Assembly: GCA_011525385.1 (NCBI GenBank)
Contig: WTGF01000128.1
Location: forward strand, 1-64,000
Origin: Chloroflexota bacterium
GTDB taxonomy: Bacteria; Chloroflexota; Anaerolineae; Aggregatilineales; Phototrophicaceae
DNA: 64,000 bases
Direction of reading: 5' to 3'
The notes beneath the pieces are model-generated. The model was not told the origin of the DNA, made no database searches, and saw only the letters and a program-made list of their open reading frames with translations. The position numbers and the translations under genes are program-made. Each line of letters begins with the position of its first letter. Position 1 is the first letter of the stretch. Of this stretch, positions 28,009 through 36,507 are shown one piece after another.

Positions 28009-29115
28009 TCAAGAAACGCGGTGCCGCTCCAGAAAGTCGTAATTCGGCGTGACACCCAGGCCCGGCCTATCCGGTATAGTCAAATAACCGTCCTCATCCA
28101 ATGTCATCTTTTCTTCAAAGATCTTGCCACGGTTGACATCCACGGTTTCGCGATAGAATTCCACGATCAATCCGTTGCTGATGGCGCCAACCAGGTGCAG
28201 ATGGATCTCTTGATCGCCGTGCGGCGCGACATGCAGGTCATGGGCGGCGATCAGCGCGGCCACGTTCATGAACTCTGTTATGCCGCCCAGGATCTGCGCA
28301 TCAGCGTTGTAGATGGCGGCGGCGTCATTGGCGATCAAATCGCGGAAGCCGTAGCGCGTGTATTCGTTCTCGCCCGTGGCGATGGGAATCGCCGTTGATC
28401 GCGCCAAAAGGCCATGGCCGCGGTAATCATCGGGCGCCAGCGGCTCTTCAAACCAGAAGACGTCGTATGCTTCCATTTTTCGAGCGATGTCGATGGCCTC
28501 GCGCAGGCTGTAGGCGCAATTGGCGTCGACCATCAGTTTGACGTCTTCGCCGATCGTTCCCCGCACGACGCGCACGCGCTCCAGATCTTCCTTGATGGAC
28601 GCGCCGCCGATCTTCATCTTGATCGCCTTTGCGCCCAGATCGAGGTTGTCTTCCATCTCGGCGGCCAAGCCGGAAAGTCCCTTGCCTTCCTGATAGTAAC
28701 CGCCGGCGATATAAGCCGGCACGCGATCGTGGAAGCCGCCCAGCAGCTTATGCACCGACTTGCCGGTCGCCACCCCCATCAGATCCCAAAGCGCGATATC
28801 AATGCCGCTGATGAAGCGCGTGGTGATGCCCCGTCTGCCCACCAGCTTGGGTTCCCAGAGCGCGTCCCAAATGCGGCGATAATTGAAAGGGTCCTCGCCG
28901 ATCAGCAGCGGCTTGAAATGCTCCAGCAAGCCATGCGCAACCTTGGCCATGCCGGAAGTAGCGGGTTTGCCCGCCCAGCCGACCCCACTCAGTCCGTCGT
29001 CGGTGTGGATGCGCAGCAAGCTCAATCCGCTATCAGTGTAAACATGCTTGCCGTTGCGGATCGGCTTGCCGCGCTCCCAGCGATAAACGCGTAATTCGAT
29101 ATCTGATATCTTCAT
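28009..29115 (-). CDS. Mandelate racemase/muconate lactonizing enzyme family protein (enolase superfamily)
   Basis: AIKMKIGG, LMVDANCAYSLREAI, FEEPLAPDD, GENEYTRYGFRDLI. Confidence 0.92.
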   Translation of the reverse strand: MKISDIELRVYRWERGKPIRNGKHVYTDSGLSLLRIHTDDGLSGVGWAGKPATSGMAKVAHGLLEHFKPLLIGEDPFNYRRIWDALWEPKLVGRRGITTRFISGIDIALWDLMGVATGKSVHKLLGGFHDRVPAYIAGGYYQEGKGLSGLAAEMEDNLDLGAKAIKMKIGGASIKEDLERVRVVRGTIGEDVKLMVDANCAYSLREAIDIARKMEAYDVFWFEEPLAPDDYRGHGLLARSTAIPIATGENEYTRYGFRDLIANDAAAIYNADAQILGGITEFMNVAALIAAHDLHVAPHGDQEIHLHLVGAISNGLIVEFYRETVDVNRGKIFEEKMTLDEDGYLTIPDRPGLGVTPNYDFLERHRVS

Positions 29116-29127
29116 GCCGGCGTGACC

Positions 29128-30249
29128 TCAAGGCGTGAACAGGGTGGCGGCGATGTGGCGAACGCCGCCATTGCATTGAATCTCGTCATCGGCCCGGTTG
29201 ATATAATAAGCGGTCATGACCTTGCCGCCACTCAGCTTGACCGTGCGCGGATAACCCAGGTCCCAGGAGCCGGCGTCGTCGCGCAGAATGAGTTCCGGTC
29301 CCCAGCTTTTGCCATTGTCTTGGGAGACGCGCGCGCGTATGCCATATGGCACGACGCGATAACCGTAGACGATCAGCAGGCGTCCGTCATCAAGCAAGGT
29401 CAACTCGCTGGGCCCGCCCCAATCGCTGGGCCGCGAAAGGAACTGCCAAGTGCGCCCGCCGTCGGCTGATTCGACGATCTCGGGCCAGGCGTTGCGGGCG
29501 TCAATCTGGCAGCGCAGCGCCGCCAGAATCCGGCCGTCTTCAAGCATGACCGGGCTGGCGTAATAGCGATTGACGTAGTGCCCGTCCACCGAGTCGGCGC
29601 TGATCGGCGCCAGATAATTCCAGGTCAGCCCGGCATCCGGCGATCCATAGACCGCGACGAAGCGATTGCCGCGCTTGCCCGAGGCGATGCCGGCAGTGAC
29701 AAAGAGCAGCACCAGCCCATCAGGACGCAGGATATAGTCCGGCTTGACCTGTATCCATTGGAAGCCGAAGGCAGGCATGCGGAAGGGACCTTCCCAGCTA
29801 TGCCCGCGATCGCGAGAATATTGAATGTAGCCGATTGACTGATCTCGTTCGGGCGGGATGCCGAAGCCGGCTGTCATGAAAAACTCTGGCGATGCCCAGT
29901 CGTAAGCTTCGCTTGGCGCGTCTTCGGCGCTCGTGAAGAGCGGTCTTTCGATCTCCTGTCGGTTGCCGAGCGACCGTAAGCCCTCAATAGGCCAGGTCAA
30001 GCCGCCGTCGCTCGAGCGCATGGTGACGTATTCGCCGCCGCGGGCATCGACCACGTGATGCGCCAAGTCGTAGGGAGATCTGTAGTTACAAGGTCCGCGT
30101 GAAAAACTGATCAGCAATTCGCTCTCCGAAAAGGCTTTGAAGCCATGATTGAAGGGCCAGGCAGCGAAGTAATCCTTGTCATAATAGATGGTGATATGTT
30201 CGGCGTCCCTTGGGTATTCGGCAGACGGATAGGCTGATGATGGCATCAA
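29128..30249 (-). CDS. Sialidase-like BNR/Asp-box exo-glycosidase
   Basis: Five Asp-boxes: SSDGGLTW, SRDRGHSW, SPDAGLTW, SADGGRTW, SQDNGKSW. Confidence 0.85.
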   Translation of the reverse strand: MMPSSAYPSAEYPRDAEHITIYYDKDYFAAWPFNHGFKAFSESELLISFSRGPCNYRSPYDLAHHVVDARGGEYVTMRSSDGGLTWPIEGLRSLGNRQEIERPLFTSAEDAPSEAYDWASPEFFMTAGFGIPPERDQSIGYIQYSRDRGHSWEGPFRMPAFGFQWIQVKPDYILRPDGLVLLFVTAGIASGKRGNRFVAVYGSPDAGLTWNYLAPISADSVDGHYVNRYYASPVMLEDGRILAALRCQIDARNAWPEIVESADGGRTWQFLSRPSDWGGPSELTLLDDGRLLIVYGYRVVPYGIRARVSQDNGKSWGPELILRDDAGSWDLGYPRTVKLSGGKVMTAYYINRADDEIQCNGGVRHIAATLFTP

Positions 30250-30270
30250 AACTCCCTTGCGCTTGCGGGC

Positions 30271-31254
30271 TTAACTGTTGCGGCGCGGATCCAGCGCATC
30301 GTTCAAGCCATCGCCGAGGAAGACGAAAGCAACTTGAATAACGCCAATCGTCACAGCCGGGATGAGGATGAGGTGTGGGAAAATCTGCCAATAGCGCCGC
30401 CCCTCCTCCAACATGGAACCCCAGCTGGCGTTAGGCGGCTGGACACCGATGCCGAGGAAGCTCAAACCGGCTTCCATCGTGACAGCGCCGCCCATGCTGG
30501 CGGTAACGGCGACTACCAGCGGTCCCAAAGCATTGGGTATCACATGTCGCAGCATGATGTGCAATTGTGAACCGCCAAGGGCGCGGGCTGCCAGCACGTA
30601 ATCCTCCTCATTGATGCTTAAGACTTGTCCGCGCACCAGCCTTGCCAAACCGGGCCAAGCGATCAATGCCAGCGCGCTGAAAACCAGTACATAATCCAAC
30701 CATAAGGTATTCAAAAAGAAGGGATTCTTGGTCTGTTCATACAGTGTGTCAAACCAATTGATGATAGGTCTGCGCAGGGTCGTATTGATCAGTATGACCA
30801 GCAGCAAGCCCGGCATGGCTTGGATTAGGTCGCTAATCCACATGAGCAATTCATCGGTCCGTCCGCCATGAATGCCCGACCAAGCGCCTACCAGGATGCC
30901 GATGGCCAGGCTGATGGTCGTGGACAAGAAAGCGACCAGAGCGGCGGTGCGAGCGCCGTGCAGCATACGGCTGAAGACATCGCGCCCCAGGTCGTCCGTG
31001 CCCAGGAAGTGTTCGGCGGTGGGACTTTGAAATGCCTGCACGATATTCTGTTCGAGGAAGTCGTAGGGGGCGATATGAGGACCGACAAGCGCCAAGGTGA
31101 GGAAGGCGGCGACGACAAACAAGCCGCACACCGCCAGCCAATTTTGGCGGAAGCGTCGCGTCGCGTCTTGCCACAGGCTGCGGTGATATTCCAGCGAAAG
31201 GCTCTTGTCATCTATGACGCGGGGGCGTCTTGGTTTGGCTGACTCCGCGTTCAC
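30271..31254 (-). CDS. Opp/Dpp-type ABC transporter permease (DppC-like)
   Basis: FLGTDDLGRDVFSRMLHGARTAALVAF. Confidence 0.93.
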   Translation of the reverse strand: MNAESAKPRRPRVIDDKSLSLEYHRSLWQDATRRFRQNWLAVCGLFVVAAFLTLALVGPHIAPYDFLEQNIVQAFQSPTAEHFLGTDDLGRDVFSRMLHGARTAALVAFLSTTISLAIGILVGAWSGIHGGRTDELLMWISDLIQAMPGLLLVILINTTLRRPIINWFDTLYEQTKNPFFLNTLWLDYVLVFSALALIAWPGLARLVRGQVLSINEEDYVLAARALGGSQLHIMLRHVIPNALGPLVVAVTASMGGAVTMEAGLSFLGIGVQPPNASWGSMLEEGRRYWQIFPHLILIPAVTIGVIQVAFVFLGDGLNDALDPRRNS

Positions 31255-32201
31255 GGTGCTCTCACTCGCGGGTCCAGAATCGGATAGATGATATCGACTA
31301 GAAAATTGCTAATGAAAATGATCAAGGTGCCGACGACAGCCACTGCCATGATGATGGGATAATCGACCTTTTTGATGCCCTCGATGGTCAGCAAGCCGAA
31401 ACCTGGGATATTCAAGATGTATTCCACAAAGAGTGAGCCGTTGATGAGACCAATCATGATGAGACCAAGGGTAGTTACCACGGGCGTCAGCACTGGACGC
31501 AGCATGTGGCGCAGGATAATGCGCGATTCTGGCAAGCCCTTGGCTCGGGCAGTGCGCACATAGAGCTGGCTTTTGACTTCCAGCATGGCGGAGCGGGTCT
31601 GGCGCACGACGATGGGCAGAATGCCTATCGATATGACCGCGACGGGCAAGGCCGCGTCGATATGAAATAAGCCGTTCCAGCCATAGGGCACATCAATGAC
31701 TTTGAGTTGCAAGACGAGGAGAAGCAGCAGCATCGGCAGGATGACAAAAATGGGAATACCGTTGATGAACAAGACGCTGCTAACAGTCAACCGGTCAAGC
31801 CAGCGGTTGTGATATAGCGCGGCGATGACGCCCAGCGCAAGGCCGATCACGGAGCCGATGACGGTGGCTGCGAAACCCAACTGCATGGAGATAGGCAGGC
31901 GAAACCTGACGATATCCAGCACCGGACGATCGACCTGTAGGCGTATCGATCGCCCCCAATCGCCCTGTCCAAGCTTGCTGAGATAGTTGCCGAACTGTAC
32001 CAGGAAGGGTTCGTCCAAGCCGTATTTCTTGCGTAGCGCCTGCATGACGACTTCGTCTTCGCTATCGAAATCTTCGCCCTGAATAAACATCATGCGGATG
32101 GGATCGCCGGCCCCGTAATACATCATCGCATAGGTCACGAAGAGGATGAGCAAAAGCCCAACCGACCAGCGCAAGAGACGTATCAGCAAGAATGATGCCA
32201 T
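31251..32201 (-). CDS. Opp/Dpp-type ABC transporter permease (DppB-like)
   Basis: LIRLLRWSVGLLLILFVTYAMMYYGAGDP; RTARAKGLPESRIILRHMLRP; ATGA overlap. Confidence 0.93.
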   Translation of the reverse strand: MASFLLIRLLRWSVGLLLILFVTYAMMYYGAGDPIRMMFIQGEDFDSEDEVVMQALRKKYGLDEPFLVQFGNYLSKLGQGDWGRSIRLQVDRPVLDIVRFRLPISMQLGFAATVIGSVIGLALGVIAALYHNRWLDRLTVSSVLFINGIPIFVILPMLLLLLVLQLKVIDVPYGWNGLFHIDAALPVAVISIGILPIVVRQTRSAMLEVKSQLYVRTARAKGLPESRIILRHMLRPVLTPVVTTLGLIMIGLINGSLFVEYILNIPGFGLLTIEGIKKVDYPIIMAVAVVGTLIIFISNFLVDIIYPILDPRVRAP

Positions 32202-32232
32202 AATGGTTTCCTAAGTTTACCCCATCCCCCAG

Positions 32233-32307
32233 CCCCTTCCCCAACATGAGGGAAGGGGGGAACTTGACGCAAGGGAAAGTCCCTCCCTCTTGATGGGGGA
32301 GGGACTT
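32233..32307. repeat. Double hairpin between SBP and permease genes
   Basis: CCCCTTCCC..GGGAAGGGG and AAGTCCCTCCC..GGGAGGGACTT. Confidence 0.65.
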
Positions 32308-32327
32308 ATGGTGGAGGTGAAAGGCGT

Positions 32328-33944
32328 TTACATCCGCTCGATGTAGATCTTCCAGGGTTCGATCACGCTGACGTCGGGACCGCTGTAATATTCCTTGACG
32401 TGCTCGCGCGCGTTGGCGGTGCGCAAGGGCTTGCCGAAGTGCATGATGACGTAGTCGCCCTCATATTGCGCCTGCGCCTCCAGCGCCAGTTCGCAGCGCC
32501 GCGGATCATCCGGCGCCAGGGTCAGCGCTTCGTTGACCGCCGCTTCCAGGGCCTCGTTCATGTAGCCGTTCAACATGGAACTGCTGGGAACGGGACCCGA
32601 CGAGTGGCCGGCCGCCCACATATAGGTAGCGGCATCGGGGAAGCGGATGACAACATCGTCGCGGCTCAAGTTGATCTTGTCAAAGTCATCGCCGAAGCTG
32701 TTGGGATCTTGCTGGAATTCGACATTCTCGATGCCCAGGTTCTGGCGCCAGAACTCAATGACCGCTTGCAGCGCGCGGTTGTTGAACTCGTTGCTGCCGC
32801 GCGGCGTTACGCGCAGTTTCGGCAAGTTCTCGGCGCTGCCATAGCTCGAGGCGGCCAATGCGGCTTGCGCGCCTTCGACATCGTAGGGATAGCCGGTCGC
32901 GTCCGGGTTCTGGCAGGTCACGATATCGTCCAGGGTCTGCGTGGTCATGACACCGCTGCCTTCGATCGGGAAGGCGGCCTGGAATACAGCGCTCCAGTCG
33001 ACCGACTTGATCAGCGCTTCACGGACCATCGGGTCGCTGGTCGGCTCGCGTGTCGGCTGCAGCCAGAAGGTGTTGAAGCCGATGGCGTCGAACTGACGGA
33101 AGTAATCGGGCATGGCCGAGCGCAGGACCGAAGGCGCCGCAGCCAGGCTGGCGTCGATTTGATCATTCAGCGCCATCGTGCCGACAATCTGCTGATCGGG
33201 GACGAACTGGAAGGTAACCTTTTCCAGGATCGGACCGTCTTTCCACCATTCCGGGTTCGGTGTCAACTCGGCTGTCTGCAGGTCGGCGTCAAAGCTGGTG
33301 AGGATGAAGGGACCGTTGACGATGGGATTATTCTCGGGCTTCCAGAATTCGTTGAAGCCATGTTCCAGCACGTCCTCGGCGCGGGCGATAGCCATATGCG
33401 CGGTGGCGATGCGCCAGAAGAAGATCGGATCCGGCAGGACCAGCTCAACCTGGACGGTCGAGTCGTCAAGCGCCGACAAACCGCTGACTTCGACGCTCAT
33501 GGCGTCTTCGGCAGCCATCTCGCGCGCGTCAGCGAAGCCGGCTACGTTGCCCAGATAAGTGCGGATACGGCCGACGCTGTTGAGCGGCGCCGCTTGCACT
33601 TGCCAGGAATCGATGACCTGCTGCGCGGTGATTGATGTGCCATCGGACCAGCGAGCCTCCGGATCGACGGAGAAGGTCCAAGCGGTGCCGTCGTCGTTGG
33701 AACTCCAATCGTTGAAATAGCCGGTCTTCAAATTGAAGTCGACATCAAAATAGAGTGGCGGCACCGACTGGAAAGTGATCCAGTTCTGCTGGTCGCCGCC
33801 GGCGGACAGGATCTGGAAGCTGAAATTCGCGACGCCGGACGAGCCGGTGGCGATCCTCAGCACTTGATCTTGCGCCATTGCGCCGGTCGCGCCAAGCAGC
33901 AAGACCAACGCGATCAGTGTTAGGGTGAATAACTTTCTCGACAT
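32328..33944 (-). CDS. Opp/Dpp-type ABC transporter substrate-binding protein
   Basis: Signal peptide MSRKLFTLTLIALVLLLGATGAMAQ; SBP family 5 features. Confidence 0.9.
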   Translation of the reverse strand: MSRKLFTLTLIALVLLLGATGAMAQDQVLRIATGSSGVANFSFQILSAGGDQQNWITFQSVPPLYFDVDFNLKTGYFNDWSSNDDGTAWTFSVDPEARWSDGTSITAQQVIDSWQVQAAPLNSVGRIRTYLGNVAGFADAREMAAEDAMSVEVSGLSALDDSTVQVELVLPDPIFFWRIATAHMAIARAEDVLEHGFNEFWKPENNPIVNGPFILTSFDADLQTAELTPNPEWWKDGPILEKVTFQFVPDQQIVGTMALNDQIDASLAAAPSVLRSAMPDYFRQFDAIGFNTFWLQPTREPTSDPMVREALIKSVDWSAVFQAAFPIEGSGVMTTQTLDDIVTCQNPDATGYPYDVEGAQAALAASSYGSAENLPKLRVTPRGSNEFNNRALQAVIEFWRQNLGIENVEFQQDPNSFGDDFDKINLSRDDVVIRFPDAATYMWAAGHSSGPVPSSSMLNGYMNEALEAAVNEALTLAPDDPRRCELALEAQAQYEGDYVIMHFGKPLRTANAREHVKEYYSGPDVSVIEPWKIYIERM

Positions 33945-34119
33945 AATCTCCTCCTCATTTGAACGATATGTCACCTTGCTATAGGACGGACACATTATTC
34001 TATGTCCACAGCTTTGATTGAGCTGTCATAACGAAGTAAGTTTCTCGCGCTCCCCTGCTCCTTTCAATAAATGACTCTAAAACAGTTGACCGCAAATCGT
34101 CTCGTCATCCGCCGCTGAA

Positions 34120-35151
34120 TCACCCGTCGCAAAGATAATCCGATGACTCGCGGATCACGAGTCGCGTCGGCAATTTGATGACGCGATCGGTCCTGTTTCC
34201 ATTATTCGCAATGCCCTGCAACAACAAGCGGGCGGCCGTTTTCCCCAATAAGTTCAGGTCGCGGCGGATCGCCGTGACCGGTGGACGATATAACCGCGTC
34301 AGGTGGATGTCGTCACAGGCGACCAGCGCAATGTCGCGCCCGACCGCCAGTTGACGATCTTGCAGCGCACCCAGCGCGCCGATCAATATGATATTGCCCG
34401 CCACGATCAAGGCTGTTGGCAGCGGTCGATTTCGCATCAGCAAGAGCGCCTCGGCAAAGGCGTCGGTTTCAGTGAAGGACGCGAAGCGTATCAATTCGCC
34501 CCGTAGCGGAATCCGGGCTTCGGCGAGCGCCTCTTGATAGGCTCGCAATCGTTGCTGTGTGGGATAAAAACCTTGAGGCCCGCCGATGAATCCGATATTG
34601 CGATGCCCGTTTTCGACCAGATGAAAGACCGCTTTCCGTATGCTGCTTTCGTGATCGGACTGTACGGCGAAAACGCGCTCGCCGTCGACGGGCTCGCGAT
34701 CCAGCATCACCGTCGGTATCTTCGTCTCCTGAATAAAGCGGCGCGATGGTTCGGGCGATTCCGAGGCGGACGAGACAATTAATCCGCTGACTTGCCGGCT
34801 GGCCAGCAGCCGCAAACAGGCGATATCCAGATCGGCTTGATTGCGCGAGGACACCAGTGTTACGGCGTAGCCATTGGTGGCAAGAGCCTCGGCAGCGGCT
34901 TCATATATGGTCGAGATGACCGGATTGGCGATGCTGCCAACCAGAAAACCAATCGAGTTGGTCTCTCCCCGGCGCAGACTATGCGCCAGGAAGGCCGGCT
35001 GATAATCCAATTCCTCAGCGGCTTCTACCACGCGCATCTTCAAAGCCTCGGAGACATGCGGGTAATTGTTCAATGCCCGGGATACGGAGCTAACCGAGAC
35101 CCGCGCATGATGCGCCACATCGTGTATGGTTGCCTTCTGCGACAAGGACAA
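34120..35151 (-). CDS. LacI-family transcriptional regulator
   Basis: ATIHDVAHHARVSVSSVSRALNNYPHVSE HTH; IGFLVGSIANPVIS. Confidence 0.95.
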   Translation of the reverse strand: MSLSQKATIHDVAHHARVSVSSVSRALNNYPHVSEALKMRVVEAAEELDYQPAFLAHSLRRGETNSIGFLVGSIANPVISTIYEAAAEALATNGYAVTLVSSRNQADLDIACLRLLASRQVSGLIVSSASESPEPSRRFIQETKIPTVMLDREPVDGERVFAVQSDHESSIRKAVFHLVENGHRNIGFIGGPQGFYPTQQRLRAYQEALAEARIPLRGELIRFASFTETDAFAEALLLMRNRPLPTALIVAGNIILIGALGALQDRQLAVGRDIALVACDDIHLTRLYRPPVTAIRRDLNLLGKTAARLLLQGIANNGNRTDRVIKLPTRLVIRESSDYLCDG

Positions 35152-35163
35152 TCCCTGGGACTC

Positions 35164-35177
35164 TGAAAACGATTTCC
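35164..35177. promoter_or_regulatory. LacI half-degenerate operator TGAAAACGATTTCC
   Basis: 12/14 match to the perfect operator at 35544. Confidence 0.55.
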
Positions 35178-35180
35178 GAA

Positions 35181-35209
35181 ACTTTAACGCATCAATTGAC
35201 GTTTGTCAA
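35181..35209 (-). promoter_or_regulatory. Putative promoter of the LacI gene (TTGACA-N17-TAAAGT on the minus strand)
   Basis: Read by eye; operator lies just downstream of the -10. Confidence 0.4.
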
Positions 35210-35226
35210 ACGAATTTATCATGCAC

Positions 35227-35489
35227 GCAGGGCAATCGCATCGAACTATTTTTCACCACAAAGGCACGAAGGACACAGAGTTTAGGGAATTGTGACGACT
35301 ATTCCTCTAAATTCATTGCCTGAATATGGCAAAGGCCGCCAGTAAGACTTCATCTGTCGCACGAAAGCACGCCAAAATAAGACAAGCGTATTCATTTCGT
35401 TGCTATTCTCGCTGTTCTCGATGCCCTCGGTGGTTAAATGTCCAATTTCGCCTCATGCCAGTCGCCATCGTTTGGAGCGATTGCCCTGC
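35227..35489. mobile_element. MITE-like foldback element, copy 2
   Basis: 13-bp perfect terminal inverted repeats GCAGGGCAATCGC / GCGATTGCCCTGC; collinear similarity to 3168-3420 across its length. Confidence 0.65.
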
Positions 35490-35508
35490 GGCAGGTGATG
35501 AGCGGACT

Positions 35509-35536
35509 TTGACATTTGATCGCCTTTCGCTATACT
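35509..35536 (+). promoter_or_regulatory. Promoter TTGACA-N16-TATACT of the DapA-sulfatase operon
   Basis: Near-consensus boxes, 47 bp upstream of the 35584 ATG. Confidence 0.6.
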
Positions 35537-35543
35537 CTTCTGC

Positions 35544-35557
35544 TGAAAACGTTTTCA
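35544..35557. promoter_or_regulatory. LacI operator TGAAAACGTTTTCA
   Basis: Perfect 14-bp palindrome overlapping the expected +1. Confidence 0.75.
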
Positions 35558-35583
35558 AAAGCAATCGCTTGCGGAGATTGGCG

Positions 35584-36507
35584 ATGCCCGATTATCAGGC
35601 GCCCGACGGCGCGTATCCTATTCTTCTGACCGCCTTTAACGAGAACGATGCGCTCGATTTGCCGGCCATCGGCAGCCTACTCGACTTTTATAAGAGCCTT
35701 GGCGTTCCCGGCGTGCTGGCCTTGGGTCAGGCCAGTGAGGTGCTTTATCTCGATGACGACGAACGGTTGCGGGTGGCGCAGCATGTGGCGGATCACCCCA
35801 GCGGCGGCATGACCATCGCCACTGTTGGCAACTTCGGCGCGACCCTGTCCCAGCAAGCGGCCAGCTTGCAGAGCATCTACGAAATGGGCAGCGATGTTGC
35901 GGTCGTGGCTCTGTCCCTGTTGCCCAGCGCACAAAACCTGGCCGACCAGTTGCTGGCGATCAGCTCCCTGGTCGGCGATCATGTCCGGCTGGGCATATAT
36001 GAATTGCCGCAGCCGGAGCACCGCCTGCTGACGCCGGCTGAAGTCGGGCGTGCCGCGGCGAGCGGTCGCTACTATTTCATGAAGGACACCTGTCGCGAAA
36101 TCGCCCCCTTCAGCGCCAAGCTGAGGGCCGCTGCCGGCAGCGCGCTCAAGCTCTTCCAGGCCAATCTCAAAGTGCTGCCGCCGTCTATGGAAGCCGGCAG
36201 CCACGGATTCTGCGGCTGGCTGCCTATGGTTTCTCCCGAGTTGAGCGCGCAAGTCTGCGATATGTCGCTGCCGGCCGAGATCCGCAAGGAAGCGCATGAC
36301 CGCTTGACGGCTTTCAACGAAGTCATGGTGGCGGGGGGCTTTCCCGCTTCGGCCAAGCATATCCTGGCGCGGCGCGGCGTCGCGATTCAGCCCTATAGCC
36401 GGGCCGAGTCGGCGCGGCGATTCTTCGAGGCGGGACCAGCAGCCCTGGATCAATACATCGCGGAGAACGAGCCCTTCACGGCGGTCGCGATGGCGGAGAC
36501 TCGATGA
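35584..36507 (+). CDS. DapA family aldolase
   Basis: PILLTAFNENDALDLPAIGSLLDFYKSLGVPGVLALGQASEVLYL; YYFMKDTC; start moved to the internal ATG downstream of promoter and operator. Confidence 0.87.
   Translation: MPDYQAPDGAYPILLTAFNENDALDLPAIGSLLDFYKSLGVPGVLALGQASEVLYLDDDERLRVAQHVADHPSGGMTIATVGNFGATLSQQAASLQSIYEMGSDVAVVALSLLPSAQNLADQLLAISSLVGDHVRLGIYELPQPEHRLLTPAEVGRAAASGRYYFMKDTCREIAPFSAKLRAAAGSALKLFQANLKVLPPSMEAGSHGFCGWLPMVSPELSAQVCDMSLPAEIRKEAHDRLTAFNEVMVAGGFPASAKHILARRGVAIQPYSRAESARRFFEAGPAALDQYIAENEPFTAVAMAETR

Noticed and set aside
32400-33635. 411-aa plus-strand ORF opposite the Opp-type SBP gene
   Set aside because: Shadow ORF; repetitive low-information translation
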